In this document: piece after piece, positions 1 to 9,134 of the stretch | Numbering within the stretch: position 1 is the first letter of the stretch | Layout: every line of letters begins with the position of its first letter | DNA from: Alteromonas gracilis | GTDB taxonomy: Bacteria; Pseudomonadota; Gammaproteobacteria; Enterobacterales; Alteromonadaceae | Length of the DNA: 64,000 nt | Assembly: GCF_002993325.1 (NCBI RefSeq) | Contig: NZ_PVNO01000026.1 | Coordinates: forward strand, 271,225-335,224 | Reading direction: 5' to 3' | Made by a program: the position numbers and the translations under genes | The notes under the pieces: generated by a model | What the model was told of the DNA's origin: nothing | Databases searched by the model: none | The model's input: only the letters and a program-made list of their open reading frames with translations

Positions 1-119
1 TGACGGGGACAGGGCAGGCTGCTGACGGAGCACTCTATTATTTCAGCGATGGTAGAAAAGGTTGGGATAAGAATAATAATGGCAATCTTGAATCTAGTGA
101 ATACTGCTGGTCGTGCTAA
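1..119 (+). CDS. 3' end of a type IV pilin-like gene (partial)
   Basis: An open frame runs in from the left edge (first full codon at base 3) and ends at the TAA at 117-119, giving 38 residues. The tail has the look of a PilE-type pilin C-terminus: a Gly-Arg-Lys-Gly stretch, then a Cys-Trp-Ser-Cys ending that could close a disulfide loop. Residues 22-33 (DKNNNGNLESSE) fit a calcium-binding EF-hand loop, with D, N, N, G, L and E at positions 1, 3, 5, 6, 8 and 12. Pilin genes follow immediately, which supports the assignment. The N-terminus is outside the window, so the C-terminus of a PilY1-like adhesin or another secreted protein cannot be excluded. Confidence 0.5.
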   Translation, partial: TGTGQAADGALYYFSDGRKGWDKNNNGNLESSEYCWSC

Positions 120-205
120 GCGGTTGAGGGCATTGCATAGCGGCTTCTTTGCTGCCTTTTGAATGTTTAAATAGACCTCTCTCATGGCCTTATTAACGCT
201 CTTAA

Positions 206-544
206 TTAGGGGGGCGTTGAAAGTAATGACGGCGTACCAAATACAGCGATATCACTCCACTGCTGATCTACGTTATCGTTGATATAATCCGTGCGCCTTA
301 GGTTAATCACCGTTGTTTGATTGATTTGAGTATCAAGAATGGTTTCCCAAAGCACTAGCGCCCCAATTTTGCTGTTTAGCAAGTAAGCGCTTGTGCTTGT
401 AAAAAGCATTAAAGTAATTAGCACTTCTACAAGAATTCCTCCCCCTTCAACTCTTGAATTTATACACCGGTTTTCAAGAAAAGCGCGGGGTAAACGCATA
501 CTTTTGAAAATACTTCTAAAATATTCAATCTTAATCGTGATCAT
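206..544 (-). CDS. PilV/GspI-like minor pilin
   Basis: This 112-residue protein is the last gene of a four-gene minus-strand pilin operon and overlaps the preceding gene by 14 bases. It has a prepilin-type leader followed by a hydrophobic helix (GGGILVEVLITLMLF, about residues 34-48). Cutting between the first and second Gly puts Glu at mature position +5, as prepilin peptidase substrates require. Residue +1 would then be Gly instead of the usual Phe, which is unusual. The position after PilX-like and PilW-like genes matches PilV/GspI, one of the four minor pilins that prime pilus assembly in the inner membrane. The body is short and variable, so the family call rests on the helix and the gene order. 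An internal Met at residue 16 is an alternative start. Confidence 0.65.
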   Translation of the reverse strand: MITIKIEYFRSIFKSMRLPRAFLENRCINSRVEGGGILVEVLITLMLFTSTSAYLLNSKIGALVLWETILDTQINQTTVINLRRTDYINDNVDQQWSDIAVFGTPSLLSTPP

Positions 545-1451
545 AGGATGTCCCTGGTATAGGAATTATTTTGGCAAGCACTGTGTTCTCTTGAAGGGTC
601 TTGAGCAGTGGAGTGGAAAGCGTCGCCGTACCGTTTATTTGCTCGGTTACAGGCGCGTTTGATACATAGGTACCACTGATAGAGGCAGAACTCGCAACAC
701 GAAGCGTATAAGAATTGTGTGAAGAGGAAAGCATAACAATCAGACCGTAAAGGTGAGTGTTTGCTTGAAGTGTTAAATCGCCATCGGCAACAATTAGCAA
801 TACAGGGTTAGAACTAGAGTTATGTGGTAGATCGCTAGTGTCCAGTACACAATCTCCGGTTATCCAAAACACATTCCCAGATAACATATTATGGCATTGG
901 GTCAGACTCTCACCTTCTGCAAAGAAGTTAGCACTAAGTGCTGATGCATCACGGTTAAATAACCAGTTGGTCAATTGGCTATCCCACGAGAATTGCTGAG
1001 CGGAAGTAGGCAGTCTCAAAAGAGAAGGATAGCGAAGAAATTTAGCCGTATATGTCGCGTTTGTACTATCGTGGGATACATTCACTTCAAATTGGGTTAG
1101 CAGTTGGCTATCTATTCCCTCTAATTCGCTTACCAAAACAGTTGTAGATAAATGAGCCACATCGGTTGTAGTCAAAGCAGTTAAAACGTTTTGTGAGCGT
1201 AGTGCTCTGGCAACGTTTTTTACGTGCAGTTTCAACTCAACTTGGTTGCTTTCGGCGTTGCGTCTCACTTTTTCTAAGGTGTAAAACTGCTGGACGCTTT
1301 GGGATGTAATTATCGTCGCAAACGTCACAATGCCAAGAAGAATGGCCACAACGGCAAGCACTACCATCCCTTCTTGGTGTTTTTTATTACCAGTGAAGCT
1401 CTGGCAACCACGTCTAGCGTTAAAAAACTGTTTTCTTTTCTCAACTGTCAT
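531..1451 (-). CDS. PilX/GspK-like minor pilin
   Basis: This 306-residue protein has a basic N-terminus and then a prepilin-like segment, QEGMVVLAVVAILLGIVTFA (about residues 26-45). The Gly before the helix is present, but Glu+5 is replaced by a hydrophobic residue. Loss of Glu+5 is a hallmark of the GspK/PilX class, whose members cap the pilus tip. The helix continues into an amphipathic stretch (SQSVQQFYTLEKVRRNAESNQ) and then a large periplasmic domain with two Cys residues about 14 apart (SLTQCHN and ITGDCVL). It lies between PilW-like and PilV-like genes and overlaps both, which implies translational coupling. The order resembles E. coli ppdA-ppdB-ygdB-ppdC. Confidence 0.65.
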   Translation of the reverse strand: MTVEKRKQFFNARRGCQSFTGNKKHQEGMVVLAVVAILLGIVTFATIITSQSVQQFYTLEKVRRNAESNQVELKLHVKNVARALRSQNVLTALTTTDVAHLSTTVLVSELEGIDSQLLTQFEVNVSHDSTNATYTAKFLRYPSLLRLPTSAQQFSWDSQLTNWLFNRDASALSANFFAEGESLTQCHNMLSGNVFWITGDCVLDTSDLPHNSSSNPVLLIVADGDLTLQANTHLYGLIVMLSSSHNSYTLRVASSASISGTYVSNAPVTEQINGTATLSTPLLKTLQENTVLAKIIPIPGTSYDHD

Positions 1452-2088
1452 TAGGCACCTCTACGATAAAGCTTTCATGGCTTTGTACCTCTGTGTCGAT
1501 AATACTTTGAAGCGATATTTTTATTTCGTATGCTACCCCCCAACTACTCTTATATATGCGATTTGCGCTAAACTGAGTGACGGAGAGTGTTTCTGGATCA
1601 GTTAAGTCAAACCATCCACCTTGTTCACATGTATTGCCATTTATTCGGTACTCTATCGCCTTGTTGTTTAATCGGTAGCCAAACAGCTCGCCCTGTGATT
1701 GTGAGATCGCGCCGTCTTTATTTTTGTCGTAAGAAAATGTGATACAGCTGTTTAAAGGTTCTGTTGAGCGTTCACCAAGAGCGACATTTGAAGCAGGGGA
1801 ATGGCCGCTAGACAAAGCTATAAATGGGGAAAGTATATTAGCCTCTTCAATAAATCCCGCTCTTCCCAAATGATGAGAAATTGTGCTTTTCAACGCACGC
1901 ATATCTTCTTCCAAGCTAGTGGCATGTTGGAGTGAAGAGAGCGCTACATGAGATTGCGCAGCATACGAAGCAACAACAGAAATCAGTAAACCGGACAATG
2001 CACATGCCACCAAAAGTTCCGTGATGCTGAAACCCGTTGCTCTATAAGGGAGCTTGTTGTGCACATAGGCAATGTTAAGTCTCAACAT
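1441..2088 (-). CDS. PilW/GspJ-like minor pilin
   Basis: This 215-residue protein carries a classical class III prepilin site, TGFSITELLVACALSG (about residues 18-33), with Gly-1, Phe+1 and Glu+5. The C-terminal part contains DKNKDGAISQSQ, an Asp/Asn-rich loop of EF-hand type, then GYRLNNKAIEYRINGNTCEQGGW, which is typical of the beta-rich domain of PilW-like proteins. It overlaps the upstream GspH-like gene by 7 bases and the downstream PilX-like gene by 11. PilW/GspJ proteins join the tip complex that starts pilus or pseudopilus assembly. Assignment to type IV pili and not type II secretion is inferred from the neighbouring PilE-type genes. Confidence 0.7.
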   Translation of the reverse strand: MLRLNIAYVHNKLPYRATGFSITELLVACALSGLLISVVASYAAQSHVALSSLQHATSLEEDMRALKSTISHHLGRAGFIEEANILSPFIALSSGHSPASNVALGERSTEPLNSCITFSYDKNKDGAISQSQGELFGYRLNNKAIEYRINGNTCEQGGWFDLTDPETLSVTQFSANRIYKSSWGVAYEIKISLQSIIDTEVQSHESFIVEVPNDS

Positions 2089-2636
2089 GGTGCTATACCT
2101 ACAAAACTCTGTTCACTGCATAACCTTATTCTCCCTAATGAACTGAAGGTTACCTTTGCATTAAAGTGCTCACTAGAAAGAGTAAAGGTAGTATTGCTGC
2201 CAAAGTTAAGCGTGCCGTGCTTATTAAAAGCGACCGTTTTGTCTGTGCTACCCACTGTACTGAGTTTGGTATTCCATGCGGTAGGGAGTTCCCAATAAGA
2301 GGCCTCATTTAACGCGCATGTTTGATAAGAAGCACAGCTGCAATCCTGTTCGTTACTTATCAATAAACAATTGTCGGTTTCGATTTTCGCTATTAGGTAA
2401 AAGGTTTTTTGCTGGGCGAGGGAGTGTATACGTGTTTGTTTTGCAAGTTCTGTGACCCGCGTAGCGAAATATTTGAACGCATTTTTTTCCTGCCACCTTT
2501 GAAAAGACGGGACGGTAAGTAAAGAAAGTATGCTTAAAATCAGCAAAGAGACGAGCAGTTCTAATAATGATAGCCCCGCCACCTTGTCAGGCGGTCCATT
2601 TTCATTTTTTTCATTGCGAATTGTCCAAAAAGCCAT
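2082..2636 (-). CDS. FimT/GspH-like minor pilin, first gene of the priming-pilin operon
   Basis: The protein is 184 residues from the ATG at 2636. An in-frame TTG two codons upstream is less likely. The leader ends in KVAG, followed by LSLLELLVSLLILSILSLL, so Glu is at mature +5. The body contains paired cysteines (EQDCSCASYQTC; CSEQSFVGIAPC at the end) and the SSLGRIRLC tail typical of the GspH/FimT family. It heads a compact overlapping operon with PilW-, PilX- and PilV-like genes, matching the GspH-J-K-I set of priming pilins. It is divergent from a PilE-like gene at 2715, so the roughly 80-base gap must hold both promoters. Confidence 0.7.
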   Translation of the reverse strand: MAFWTIRNEKNENGPPDKVAGLSLLELLVSLLILSILSLLTVPSFQRWQEKNAFKYFATRVTELAKQTRIHSLAQQKTFYLIAKIETDNCLLISNEQDCSCASYQTCALNEASYWELPTAWNTKLSTVGSTDKTVAFNKHGTLNFGSNTTFTLSSEHFNAKVTFSSLGRIRLCSEQSFVGIAPC

Positions 2637-2714
2637 GCGCAAGTCCAGTTATAGCGACAGAGGTAAATTGATAGGCTCAATGTACTGAATAACTCGCTAA
2701 CGGGAAGCTGTACC

Positions 2715-3107
2715 ATGGAAGGGAATTGCATTACAAATGATAAAAGGCTAGGGCAAGAAGGGTTTACCTTGATTGAGCTATTAGTTGCTATGGCTATTGT
2801 TGGATTGCTCAGTCTTGCTGCAACGTCTGCCATAAATACGACACGACAGATAAGCGAGATAAATAAAGTTAAAGCTCATTTACTATCACTTCAAGCGATG
2901 CAGTCGACAATGTGGCTCGAAACGGGGCATTACCTTCCGCCAAATGCGTTACCTAGCGCTAACATTCCAAACGTCAATTTTACGCAATCCAGTAGTCAGG
3001 GGGGAGGCTATGAAATTACCGCTACACGTTTATCATTAAGTACGGACGACAGCTGCCGAACAATAAAAATCAGTGAAGTAATGCTTTCACCCAAAGAATG
3101 CTGGTAA
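2715..3107 (+). CDS. PilE-like type IV pilin
   Basis: The protein has 130 residues. The leader ends GQEG and the mature part begins FTLIELLVAMAIVGLLSLAA (about residues 17-36), a textbook prepilin peptidase site with Phe+1 and Glu+5. The C-terminus has two cysteines about 17 residues apart (DDSCRTIKI and SPKECW at the very end), forming the disulfide-bounded D-region of PilE-type minor pilins. The short length suggests a minor pilin and not the major subunit. It is alone on the plus strand between minus-strand pilin genes. A copy of a dispersed 23-base repeat begins 4 bases after its stop. Confidence 0.75.
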   Translation: MEGNCITNDKRLGQEGFTLIELLVAMAIVGLLSLAATSAINTTRQISEINKVKAHLLSLQAMQSTMWLETGHYLPPNALPSANIPNVNFTQSSSQGGGYEITATRLSLSTDDSCRTIKISEVMLSPKECW

Positions 3108-3110
3108 GAA

Positions 3111-3133
3111 AAGCGTTATACCAATCCGTATAG
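3111..3133 (-). repeat. Copy 1 of a dispersed 23-base intergenic repeat
   Basis: Read on the minus strand, this 23-mer matches copies at 5446-5468 and 20377-20399. The shared core is TAT(G/A)CGGATTGGTAT, followed here and in copy 3 by ACGCTT. It sits 4 bases after the stop of the plus-strand pilin gene and 41 bases from the end of the convergent gene. I recall this kind of motif as common in Alteromonadales intergenic DNA, but could not count copies. Confidence 0.6.
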
Positions 3134-3173
3134 ATAATTACCTATTGAATGTTAGAGTTTTAAAAAGTGCTCA

Positions 3174-3755
3174 TTAGCTGCACGTTAAATCATTACCAGC
3201 AAGGTCTTCTTTTGTTCCATCACCATCGCTATCTACAGCGACAGATATTCTGCCATAAAGCGACAGTAAAAGTGCTGACGCATAGTCAGTATCGTCATCA
3301 TTGGGGCAAAGGGTAATGGTAGCGGCATTGTCGATACCGCCCTGTTCATTAAATACTAAGCTGCCGCTAATACCGTATACAGTGTTGGCCGCATTGAGAG
3401 GATCGCTAGCAACGATCAGCTCTTCGTTATTATCTCGGGTACTGTTGCCATTAACATCGATGAACACCATTTTGGCATCTCGCCAGTTGTTTGTGCAGGC
3501 TGTGTAATTAGCAGTGGGGCACAACACCACATTAGTTTGCTCGTCTACAGCAGTAAACCGGGCACGCTGAGCAACAGCGCTCAAATTGTTTAAATCAGCA
3601 GTAATTCTATTTTTGATCAGTATATTTTGTATCCCTGGTGCAACCGTCGTTAATATTATGGCGAGGACGGCGACAGCCACCAGCATCTCTAAAAGGGTCA
3701 GCCCTGTTTGCTTTGAGATTTCGCGACGATAATTTTTCTGCTTATTTTTAATCAT
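3174..3755 (-). CDS. FimT/GspH-type pseudopilin
   Basis: The protein has 193 residues. A basic leader (KKQ/RR-rich) ends KQTG, followed by LTLLEMLVAVAVLAIILTT, so Glu is at +5 and Leu at +1. The central part has the family hallmarks: FTAVDEQTNVVLCP, then a VFIDVNGNSTRDNNEE loop, and a C-terminal YGRISVAVDSDGDG stretch ending in Cys-Ser. FimT of this type binds DNA during natural transformation in some bacteria, but that role is not shown here. It is convergent with the PilE-like gene at 2715 and separated from it by 66 bases. This is the second GspH/FimT paralogue in 1.7 kb. Confidence 0.75.
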   Translation of the reverse strand: MIKNKQKNYRREISKQTGLTLLEMLVAVAVLAIILTTVAPGIQNILIKNRITADLNNLSAVAQRARFTAVDEQTNVVLCPTANYTACTNNWRDAKMVFIDVNGNSTRDNNEELIVASDPLNAANTVYGISGSLVFNEQGGIDNAATITLCPNDDDTDYASALLLSLYGRISVAVDSDGDGTKEDLAGNDLTCS

Positions 3756-4204
3756 TTTAAAACGTTATCTGCCAATATTCTGTTATTCAACGGTAATGCC
3801 TTTTGTTTGCCTTTTTGTGGGTTTAATACTTGATTCATCTTATCTGTCACGGCTTACCGCGTTTTCCACAGAGATAGTTTGAAGGCTTAGCCCAACGTTT
3901 CTGGGTGTTTCTATCTTCAATGTAATGAAATCAAAAGGTAATAAGGCGTAAATGACCTATATTTTAGGGTAAACTAAAAATCAACGGCAATGGTATGTTT
4001 TACTGTGTTATCGCATCGTTGACCATACGCCTTATGGTTAATGAGGCTTCAAATAACATGCCTAGCCTTCATCATAATATAATAGCGATGATTTGACCTT
4101 TTAGCAGTGGGTCGGGTCAATGTCTTTCTAATACGGGTGACGATAACACTAACATCCGAAGTGATATTGTCGTAGAATCAAGTTCCAGGACGCCTTAAAA
4201 ATAC
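3756..4204. other. 449-base intergenic region before nadE
   Basis: No convincing gene is visible here. The region is AT-rich, has stops in all frames, and must contain the promoter of the minus-strand FimT-like gene and that of nadE. I see no clear terminator, tRNA or repeat. A TTTTCCACA at about 3873-3881 is one base off a DnaA box, but it is isolated and I give it no weight. Confidence 0.5.
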
Positions 4205-5394
<1,190 letters not shown>

Positions 5395-5417
5395 AAGTCA
5401 GTGCTTACTGTGCATGA

Positions 5418-5447
5418 AAAAGGGAGCCAATTGGCTCCCTTTTCTTT
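5418..5447. terminator. Bidirectional terminator between glnB and slyD
   Basis: A perfect 13-bp palindrome (arms 5418-5430 and 5431-5443, core GGGAGCC/GGCTCCC) is flanked by A and T runs. It can end transcription of nadE-glnB on the plus strand and slyD on the minus strand. Confidence 0.85.
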
Positions 5448-5468
5448 ATGCGGATTGGTATAAAAGCG
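5446..5468 (+). repeat. Copy 2 of the dispersed 23-base repeat
   Basis: The core TATGCGGATTGGTAT is at 5447-5461, identical to the copy at 20378-20392. It abuts the terminator between glnB and slyD and so again lies at a convergent gene junction. The last few bases diverge from the other copies. Confidence 0.6.
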
Positions 5469-5482
5469 AATGTTCAAACATT

Positions 5483-5968
5483 TTAGTGGTCGTGCCCGCA
5501 ACCGCCTTCACCATGAACATGGCCATGTTCAAGTTCTTCTTGCGTTGCTTCACGAACATCAATAACCGATACATCAAACGTAAGTGGAATACCCGCTAGC
5601 GGGTGGTTTCCGTCTACAACGACTTCGTCATCAGTAGTTTCGATAATAATGACCGATTGCTCCCCCTGGGGGGTAGTAGCGCGGAAAGACATACCTACTT
5701 CAACATCCATCCCTTCAAACATTGAGCGAGGAACAGTTTGCACTAATTCATCAGCTCGCTCTCCATAGGCTTTCTCGGGCTCTACAGATACATTAAAGCT
5801 ATCGTCTTTTGCTTTGCCAATAAGTGCATCTTCAAGACCTTCGATCAAAAAGCGGCGACCTAAAAGCACTACCAGTGGTGATTTCCCTTCTGAAGAGTCT
5901 AGCGTTGTGCCGTCTTCGGTTGATACGGTGTAGTGTAGCGTTACAACGCTGTCAGAAGTAATTGTCAT
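5483..5968 (-). CDS. slyD: FKBP-type peptidyl-prolyl isomerase, SlyD-like
   Basis: This 161-residue protein has an FKBP domain interrupted by an insert-in-flap chaperone segment. Visible marks are VTLHYTV...DGTTLDSS, LIEGLEDALIG, and PEKAYGERADELVQTVPRSMF, where the flap domain begins. The tail ends with a His/Cys-rich cluster (HGHVHGEGGCGHDH), short compared with the roughly 50-residue metal-binding tail of E. coli SlyD. SlyD proteins isomerise prolyl bonds, chaperone folding and deliver nickel to hydrogenase. The short tail suggests limited nickel storage. It is transcribed alone on the minus strand, towards glnB. Confidence 0.9.
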   Translation of the reverse strand: MTITSDSVVTLHYTVSTEDGTTLDSSEGKSPLVVLLGRRFLIEGLEDALIGKAKDDSFNVSVEPEKAYGERADELVQTVPRSMFEGMDVEVGMSFRATTPQGEQSVIIIETTDDEVVVDGNHPLAGIPLTFDVSVIDVREATQEELEHGHVHGEGGCGHDH

Positions 5969-6046
5969 AACAAATCCTATCTTGGCCTTATTGTTAAACT
6001 TGTTTCAGGATATAAGGCAGTAAATAAAAAGCGGCAAAACTGCTGC

Positions 6047-7093
6047 TTAGCGACGTTTTTTCACAATATTGCTAGCTTGTTGCTCAATACTGTACGGCAA
6101 GCTATTAGGGTAACAGGTAATAGCGTTATTATCAGCCAGTCTGTGTAAATCTTTAGAAGTAGTGTCGTTATTAAGTACGGCGATAAACCATATTTCGCTC
6201 TCTAATGCCGCCACTTTAATAACTTTACCGGCAACGCGCCAATTATCCCCCAGTTGCTTTTCTAGGCTGTCTCCGGGTTTCACAGAGACATGTCCTTCAA
6301 GCTTAAAACTGTACGCGGCTCGCTTGTTTTTGCCTAAAAAGCGGGTTCTAGCAACGACCTCTTGACCCATATAGCAGCCTTTATCAAAGTCGATACCGTT
6401 GAGAGCCTGTACGTTGATCATTTGCGGAACATATTCGCCTATTGCTTCACTATCGAGCATGGGATGCACGCTTTCAATTTGAATTGCGTCGAATACAGTG
6501 TGCGAAAAACAAGGAAGTGAGTGGGCACTTATGTTTTCTTCAAACCGGTCACTCGCGTCTTTAGTTAGGAGCAGTACAAAGCCCTCGCGGCTTGTATTTG
6601 CAGTGAATATCACGCCTTGTTCACTTTCTACTTTTTTGAGTGTACTTGCTTCGTTCTGACTTGAACCAAATAGTTTTTCTAGTTCATCAGTTCCAAAAAG
6701 CTCACGAAGCAATGTTTGCGTATTGTTGTTTTTAGCTGCGTCAGACGAAATAAAATAGCCGTTATAGCAAGGCGTGTCGTCTACTATATCTACTTTGGAA
6801 AAGACGCCATATTTATTAAGTTGCGCCAGAGATTGGTTACCCGCATCGGCATTGGTAAGTAATAACAGCTTGCTTGCATGTCGAGTCACATAGCCTGTCG
6901 CCCACGTTTTACCCTTGTTGTCACAATGGGCAAAATGCCTCGCTGTCACTTTGTCCAGCTTGTTAATATTCACGGTGATTTGACCGTGCAGGTAGCTGTC
7001 GGCTTGCTCACCTTCCAGAGAAATAATCATTGAGCCGGAAAGCTCAACTATAAATTCGTTAGGTAGGTCGTTTAACGATGCGATAGAGGTCAT
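6047..7093 (-). CDS. ygfZ: YgfZ/GcvT-family folate-binding Fe-S protein repair factor
   Basis: YgfZ proteins bind tetrahydrofolate and help assemble or repair certain iron-sulfur enzymes, such as the tRNA methylthiotransferase MiaB. The diagnostic motif KGCYMGQE, with its essential Cys, is at about residues 238-245. The start is set at ATG 7093, since the GTG codons just upstream lack support. The protein has 348 residues, close to the E. coli protein (about 326). It is divergent from sdhE-ygfX, as in enterobacteria, which fits a shared role in maturing redox cofactors. Confidence 0.9.
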   Translation of the reverse strand: MTSIASLNDLPNEFIVELSGSMIISLEGEQADSYLHGQITVNINKLDKVTARHFAHCDNKGKTWATGYVTRHASKLLLLTNADAGNQSLAQLNKYGVFSKVDIVDDTPCYNGYFISSDAAKNNNTQTLLRELFGTDELEKLFGSSQNEASTLKKVESEQGVIFTANTSREGFVLLLTKDASDRFEENISAHSLPCFSHTVFDAIQIESVHPMLDSEAIGEYVPQMINVQALNGIDFDKGCYMGQEVVARTRFLGKNKRAAYSFKLEGHVSVKPGDSLEKQLGDNWRVAGKVIKVAALESEIWFIAVLNNDTTSKDLHRLADNNAITCYPNSLPYSIEQQASNIVKKRR

Positions 7094-7281
7094 AGTCACC
7101 ACTTATAAAATTTCGAGTATGTTTCCAAAGTATGGCATAACCACCATTATTCAAGGGCAAGGTAACCAATTCAGTATAGATTAAGTTCTATTTAGTTTTC
7201 GCATCAGACCAAAAGAGCAGTGATCCCCACACTCGCGCCATGGTATTATTGTCAGTAAATAATAAGTGGTAAGGATGACAA

Positions 7282-7533
7282 ATGTTTGAACCAAAAAGAT
7301 TAGCGAGATTAAAATGGGCTTGCCGTCGGGGTATGCTGGAATTAGATGTGCTGCTACTACCTTTCGTTGAAGAGGCGTTTGAATCTCTTAGCTACGAAGA
7401 GCAAGAAACATTTGAGCGGCTACTTACAAGCGATGACCCAGACCTATTTGCATGGATAATGGGTCATCAAAAGTGTGAAGATCCCGAGTTAGCCGCTATG
7501 GTTGCGACCATCGTAAATCGTGTCAAAGTATAG
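7282..7533 (+). CDS. sdhE: FAD assembly factor SdhE
   Basis: This 83-residue protein helps attach FAD covalently to succinate dehydrogenase (SdhA) and fumarate reductase. The conserved RGMLELD motif, containing the RGxxE needed for flavinylation, is at residues 16-22, and the rest fits the small five-helix fold (SYEEQETFERLL, DPDLFAWIMG). A ribosome site (GGTAAGGA) lies just upstream of the ATG. The ygfX-like gene overlaps its 3' end by 14 bases, so the two are co-translated. Confidence 0.93.
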   Translation: MFEPKRLARLKWACRRGMLELDVLLLPFVEEAFESLSYEEQETFERLLTSDDPDLFAWIMGHQKCEDPELAAMVATIVNRVKV

Positions 7534-8050
7534 AATAAACATAACCTCTAACAAATATAGACCTTTATTGGGGGAGGCATGTGTAGTGCTTATTTTTCAC
7601 GCAGCGCTATTCAGTCTCCCTTATAATATTTCAACCTGGGTCAACCTTACTGCTACTTTTGCAGTTACCGCTGTAGCGACGCTTATTTGGTTGTCATGGC
7701 GTCTTTGGTATGCGCTTAGTAATAACAATAATCCTGTTCAATACGCTATCTCGCTCACGGACGAAGGCGTTATTCGGGTTATCGATGACGAGAGGACGAC
7801 ATTACCAGGTGCCGCCCACCAAGCCATCGATAATGCGAGGGCTGACGGTATTTCGATGAAAATTCATCATACTTCACAGCTTTTTTCTTGGGGGCTCTGT
7901 ATTATGGTACTTCGTCGTAAGCGTAAGTGGTTTGAAAAAGACTACAGTCACTTAGGTTGGATATTGAAAGGAGAATGCTGCGAAGCAGATTACAGGCGCT
8001 TAGCAAGAGCTATTATTTTTGCTAGAAAAGCAACGAATTCAAGGAATTAA
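7520..8050 (+). CDS. ygfX: YgfX-like membrane protein
   Basis: This 176-residue protein starts at GTG 7520 inside the end of sdhE. Two hydrophobic segments at about residues 17-36 and 41-62 are followed by a soluble domain with LFSWGLCIMVLRRKRKW, recalling the conserved part of YgfX/CptA. In E. coli, YgfX has been described as the partner of SdhE (YgfY) in a toxin-antitoxin-like pair affecting MreB and FtsZ, though that interpretation is disputed. Here the call rests mainly on position and topology, since the sequence is weakly conserved. A MaoC-like gene follows 3 bases later, suggesting a three-gene operon. Confidence 0.7.
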   Translation: MSKYRINITSNKYRPLLGEACVVLIFHAALFSLPYNISTWVNLTATFAVTAVATLIWLSWRLWYALSNNNNPVQYAISLTDEGVIRVIDDERTTLPGAAHQAIDNARADGISMKIHHTSQLFSWGLCIMVLRRKRKWFEKDYSHLGWILKGECCEADYRRLARAIIFARKATNSRN

Positions 8051-8053
8051 TAG

Positions 8054-8929
8054 ATGTTTCGTGAGTATACAAAAGCGTTGTTTAAACGCGTGGATGCACG
8101 ACAGTTAATGCAATTTAAGCCGCCAACGCTGCCACAGCGTATCTACACCAATACTCTTAAGATAGATAATGCGCATTACTGTGCGTTTTGCCAAGAGGTA
8201 GACTGGCCGGCGAGCGAACATCCTCACCCCCTCTACTTGCAGATGTTGTCGCTGCCGTTGCAAATGCAGTGCTTATTAGACAAAAAAAGTCCATTTCCTT
8301 TGCTAGGCCTTATTCATGCGGCCAATAAAGTGTCAATTCTCGAGCACGTCGATTTAAGCGAGCCTGTTGAATGTCGCGTACGCTTTCATGATGTAAGGCC
8401 GCATAATCGCGGATGGGAAGTCGACGTTATGCTTGAGGCGCTCCAATCTGGGCAACTTGTGTATAGGTCCGTAAGCAGTTATTTAGTCAAAATCAAAGCA
8501 GTCCATGTTGCGCCCTTTGTCGCTAGAAAAGAAGTACATGAAGACTGTGACATGCAAGATAGAGAGCTTATCGAAGCGCTTAGTGTAAATGCGAATACAG
8601 GCCGTCGGTACGCTAAATTATCAGGTGATTATAATCCCATTCATTTATCCCGTATTTCAGCAAAAGTGTTTGGGTTTAAACAGTCTATAGCACATGGTAT
8701 GTGGACATTGTCTCGTGCAATATCGTCGTTCGTTAGTCATCAAGAAAACGCAGAATCTCTATACGTGGAAGAGGTGACCTGCCGCTTTAAAAAACCTGTT
8801 TTCTTGCCAAACGAAATTCATATTCATCAGCATTGTAAAACCCAAACTCATGCGTTGCTTGATGTTACAGACCGCGATGATAGCAACACACATTTATCGG
8901 CAAGTGTAAGTTTCTCTGCCAAGTCTTAG
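8054..8929 (+). CDS. MaoC-like hot-dog hydratase/dehydratase
   Basis: The 291-residue protein carries the hydratase-2 signature in its second half: SGDYNPIHLS (residues 190-199) with catalytic Asp192 and His197, then FGFKQSIAHGMWTLSR (about 206-221). Such enzymes hydrate trans-2-enoyl thioesters or act as 3-hydroxyacyl dehydratases. The first half looks like a second, degenerate hot-dog domain without catalytic residues, an arrangement seen in double-hot-dog proteins. The substrate cannot be told from sequence. It follows ygfX by 3 bases and is probably co-transcribed with sdhE-ygfX, but I know of no functional link. Confidence 0.82.
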   Translation: MFREYTKALFKRVDARQLMQFKPPTLPQRIYTNTLKIDNAHYCAFCQEVDWPASEHPHPLYLQMLSLPLQMQCLLDKKSPFPLLGLIHAANKVSILEHVDLSEPVECRVRFHDVRPHNRGWEVDVMLEALQSGQLVYRSVSSYLVKIKAVHVAPFVARKEVHEDCDMQDRELIEALSVNANTGRRYAKLSGDYNPIHLSRISAKVFGFKQSIAHGMWTLSRAISSFVSHQENAESLYVEEVTCRFKKPVFLPNEIHIHQHCKTQTHALLDVTDRDDSNTHLSASVSFSAKS

Positions 8930-9050
8930 CTGTTCGTCGGGTAAAGTACTTGGTAAAGCGTGTTGAAGACGTGTGCGTCTCGTTCAGAGATACCGACGAC
9001 CGCCTCTTACCATGAAAATAAACGATAAATGGGTTTATCGGGCGCAAATA

Positions 9051-9077
9051 AAAAGAGAGCACTATGTTGTGCTCTCT
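9051..9077 (-). terminator. Terminator of nadB
   Basis: A 9-bp perfect stem (arms 9054-9062 and 9069-9077, AGAGAGCAC/GTGCTCTCT) with a 6-base loop is followed on the minus strand by TTTTATTT. It lies about 60 bases beyond the nadB stop. Confidence 0.8.
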
Positions 9078-9134
9078 AGGGTCTGAATACACTGGTGTAT
9101 AGTCTAAGCACCACGTCTTAAACGTGTAGCTACT

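Noticed and set aside
3873..3881. DnaA box
   Set aside because: Isolated near-match with no cluster, no AT-rich unwinding region and no replication genes nearby.
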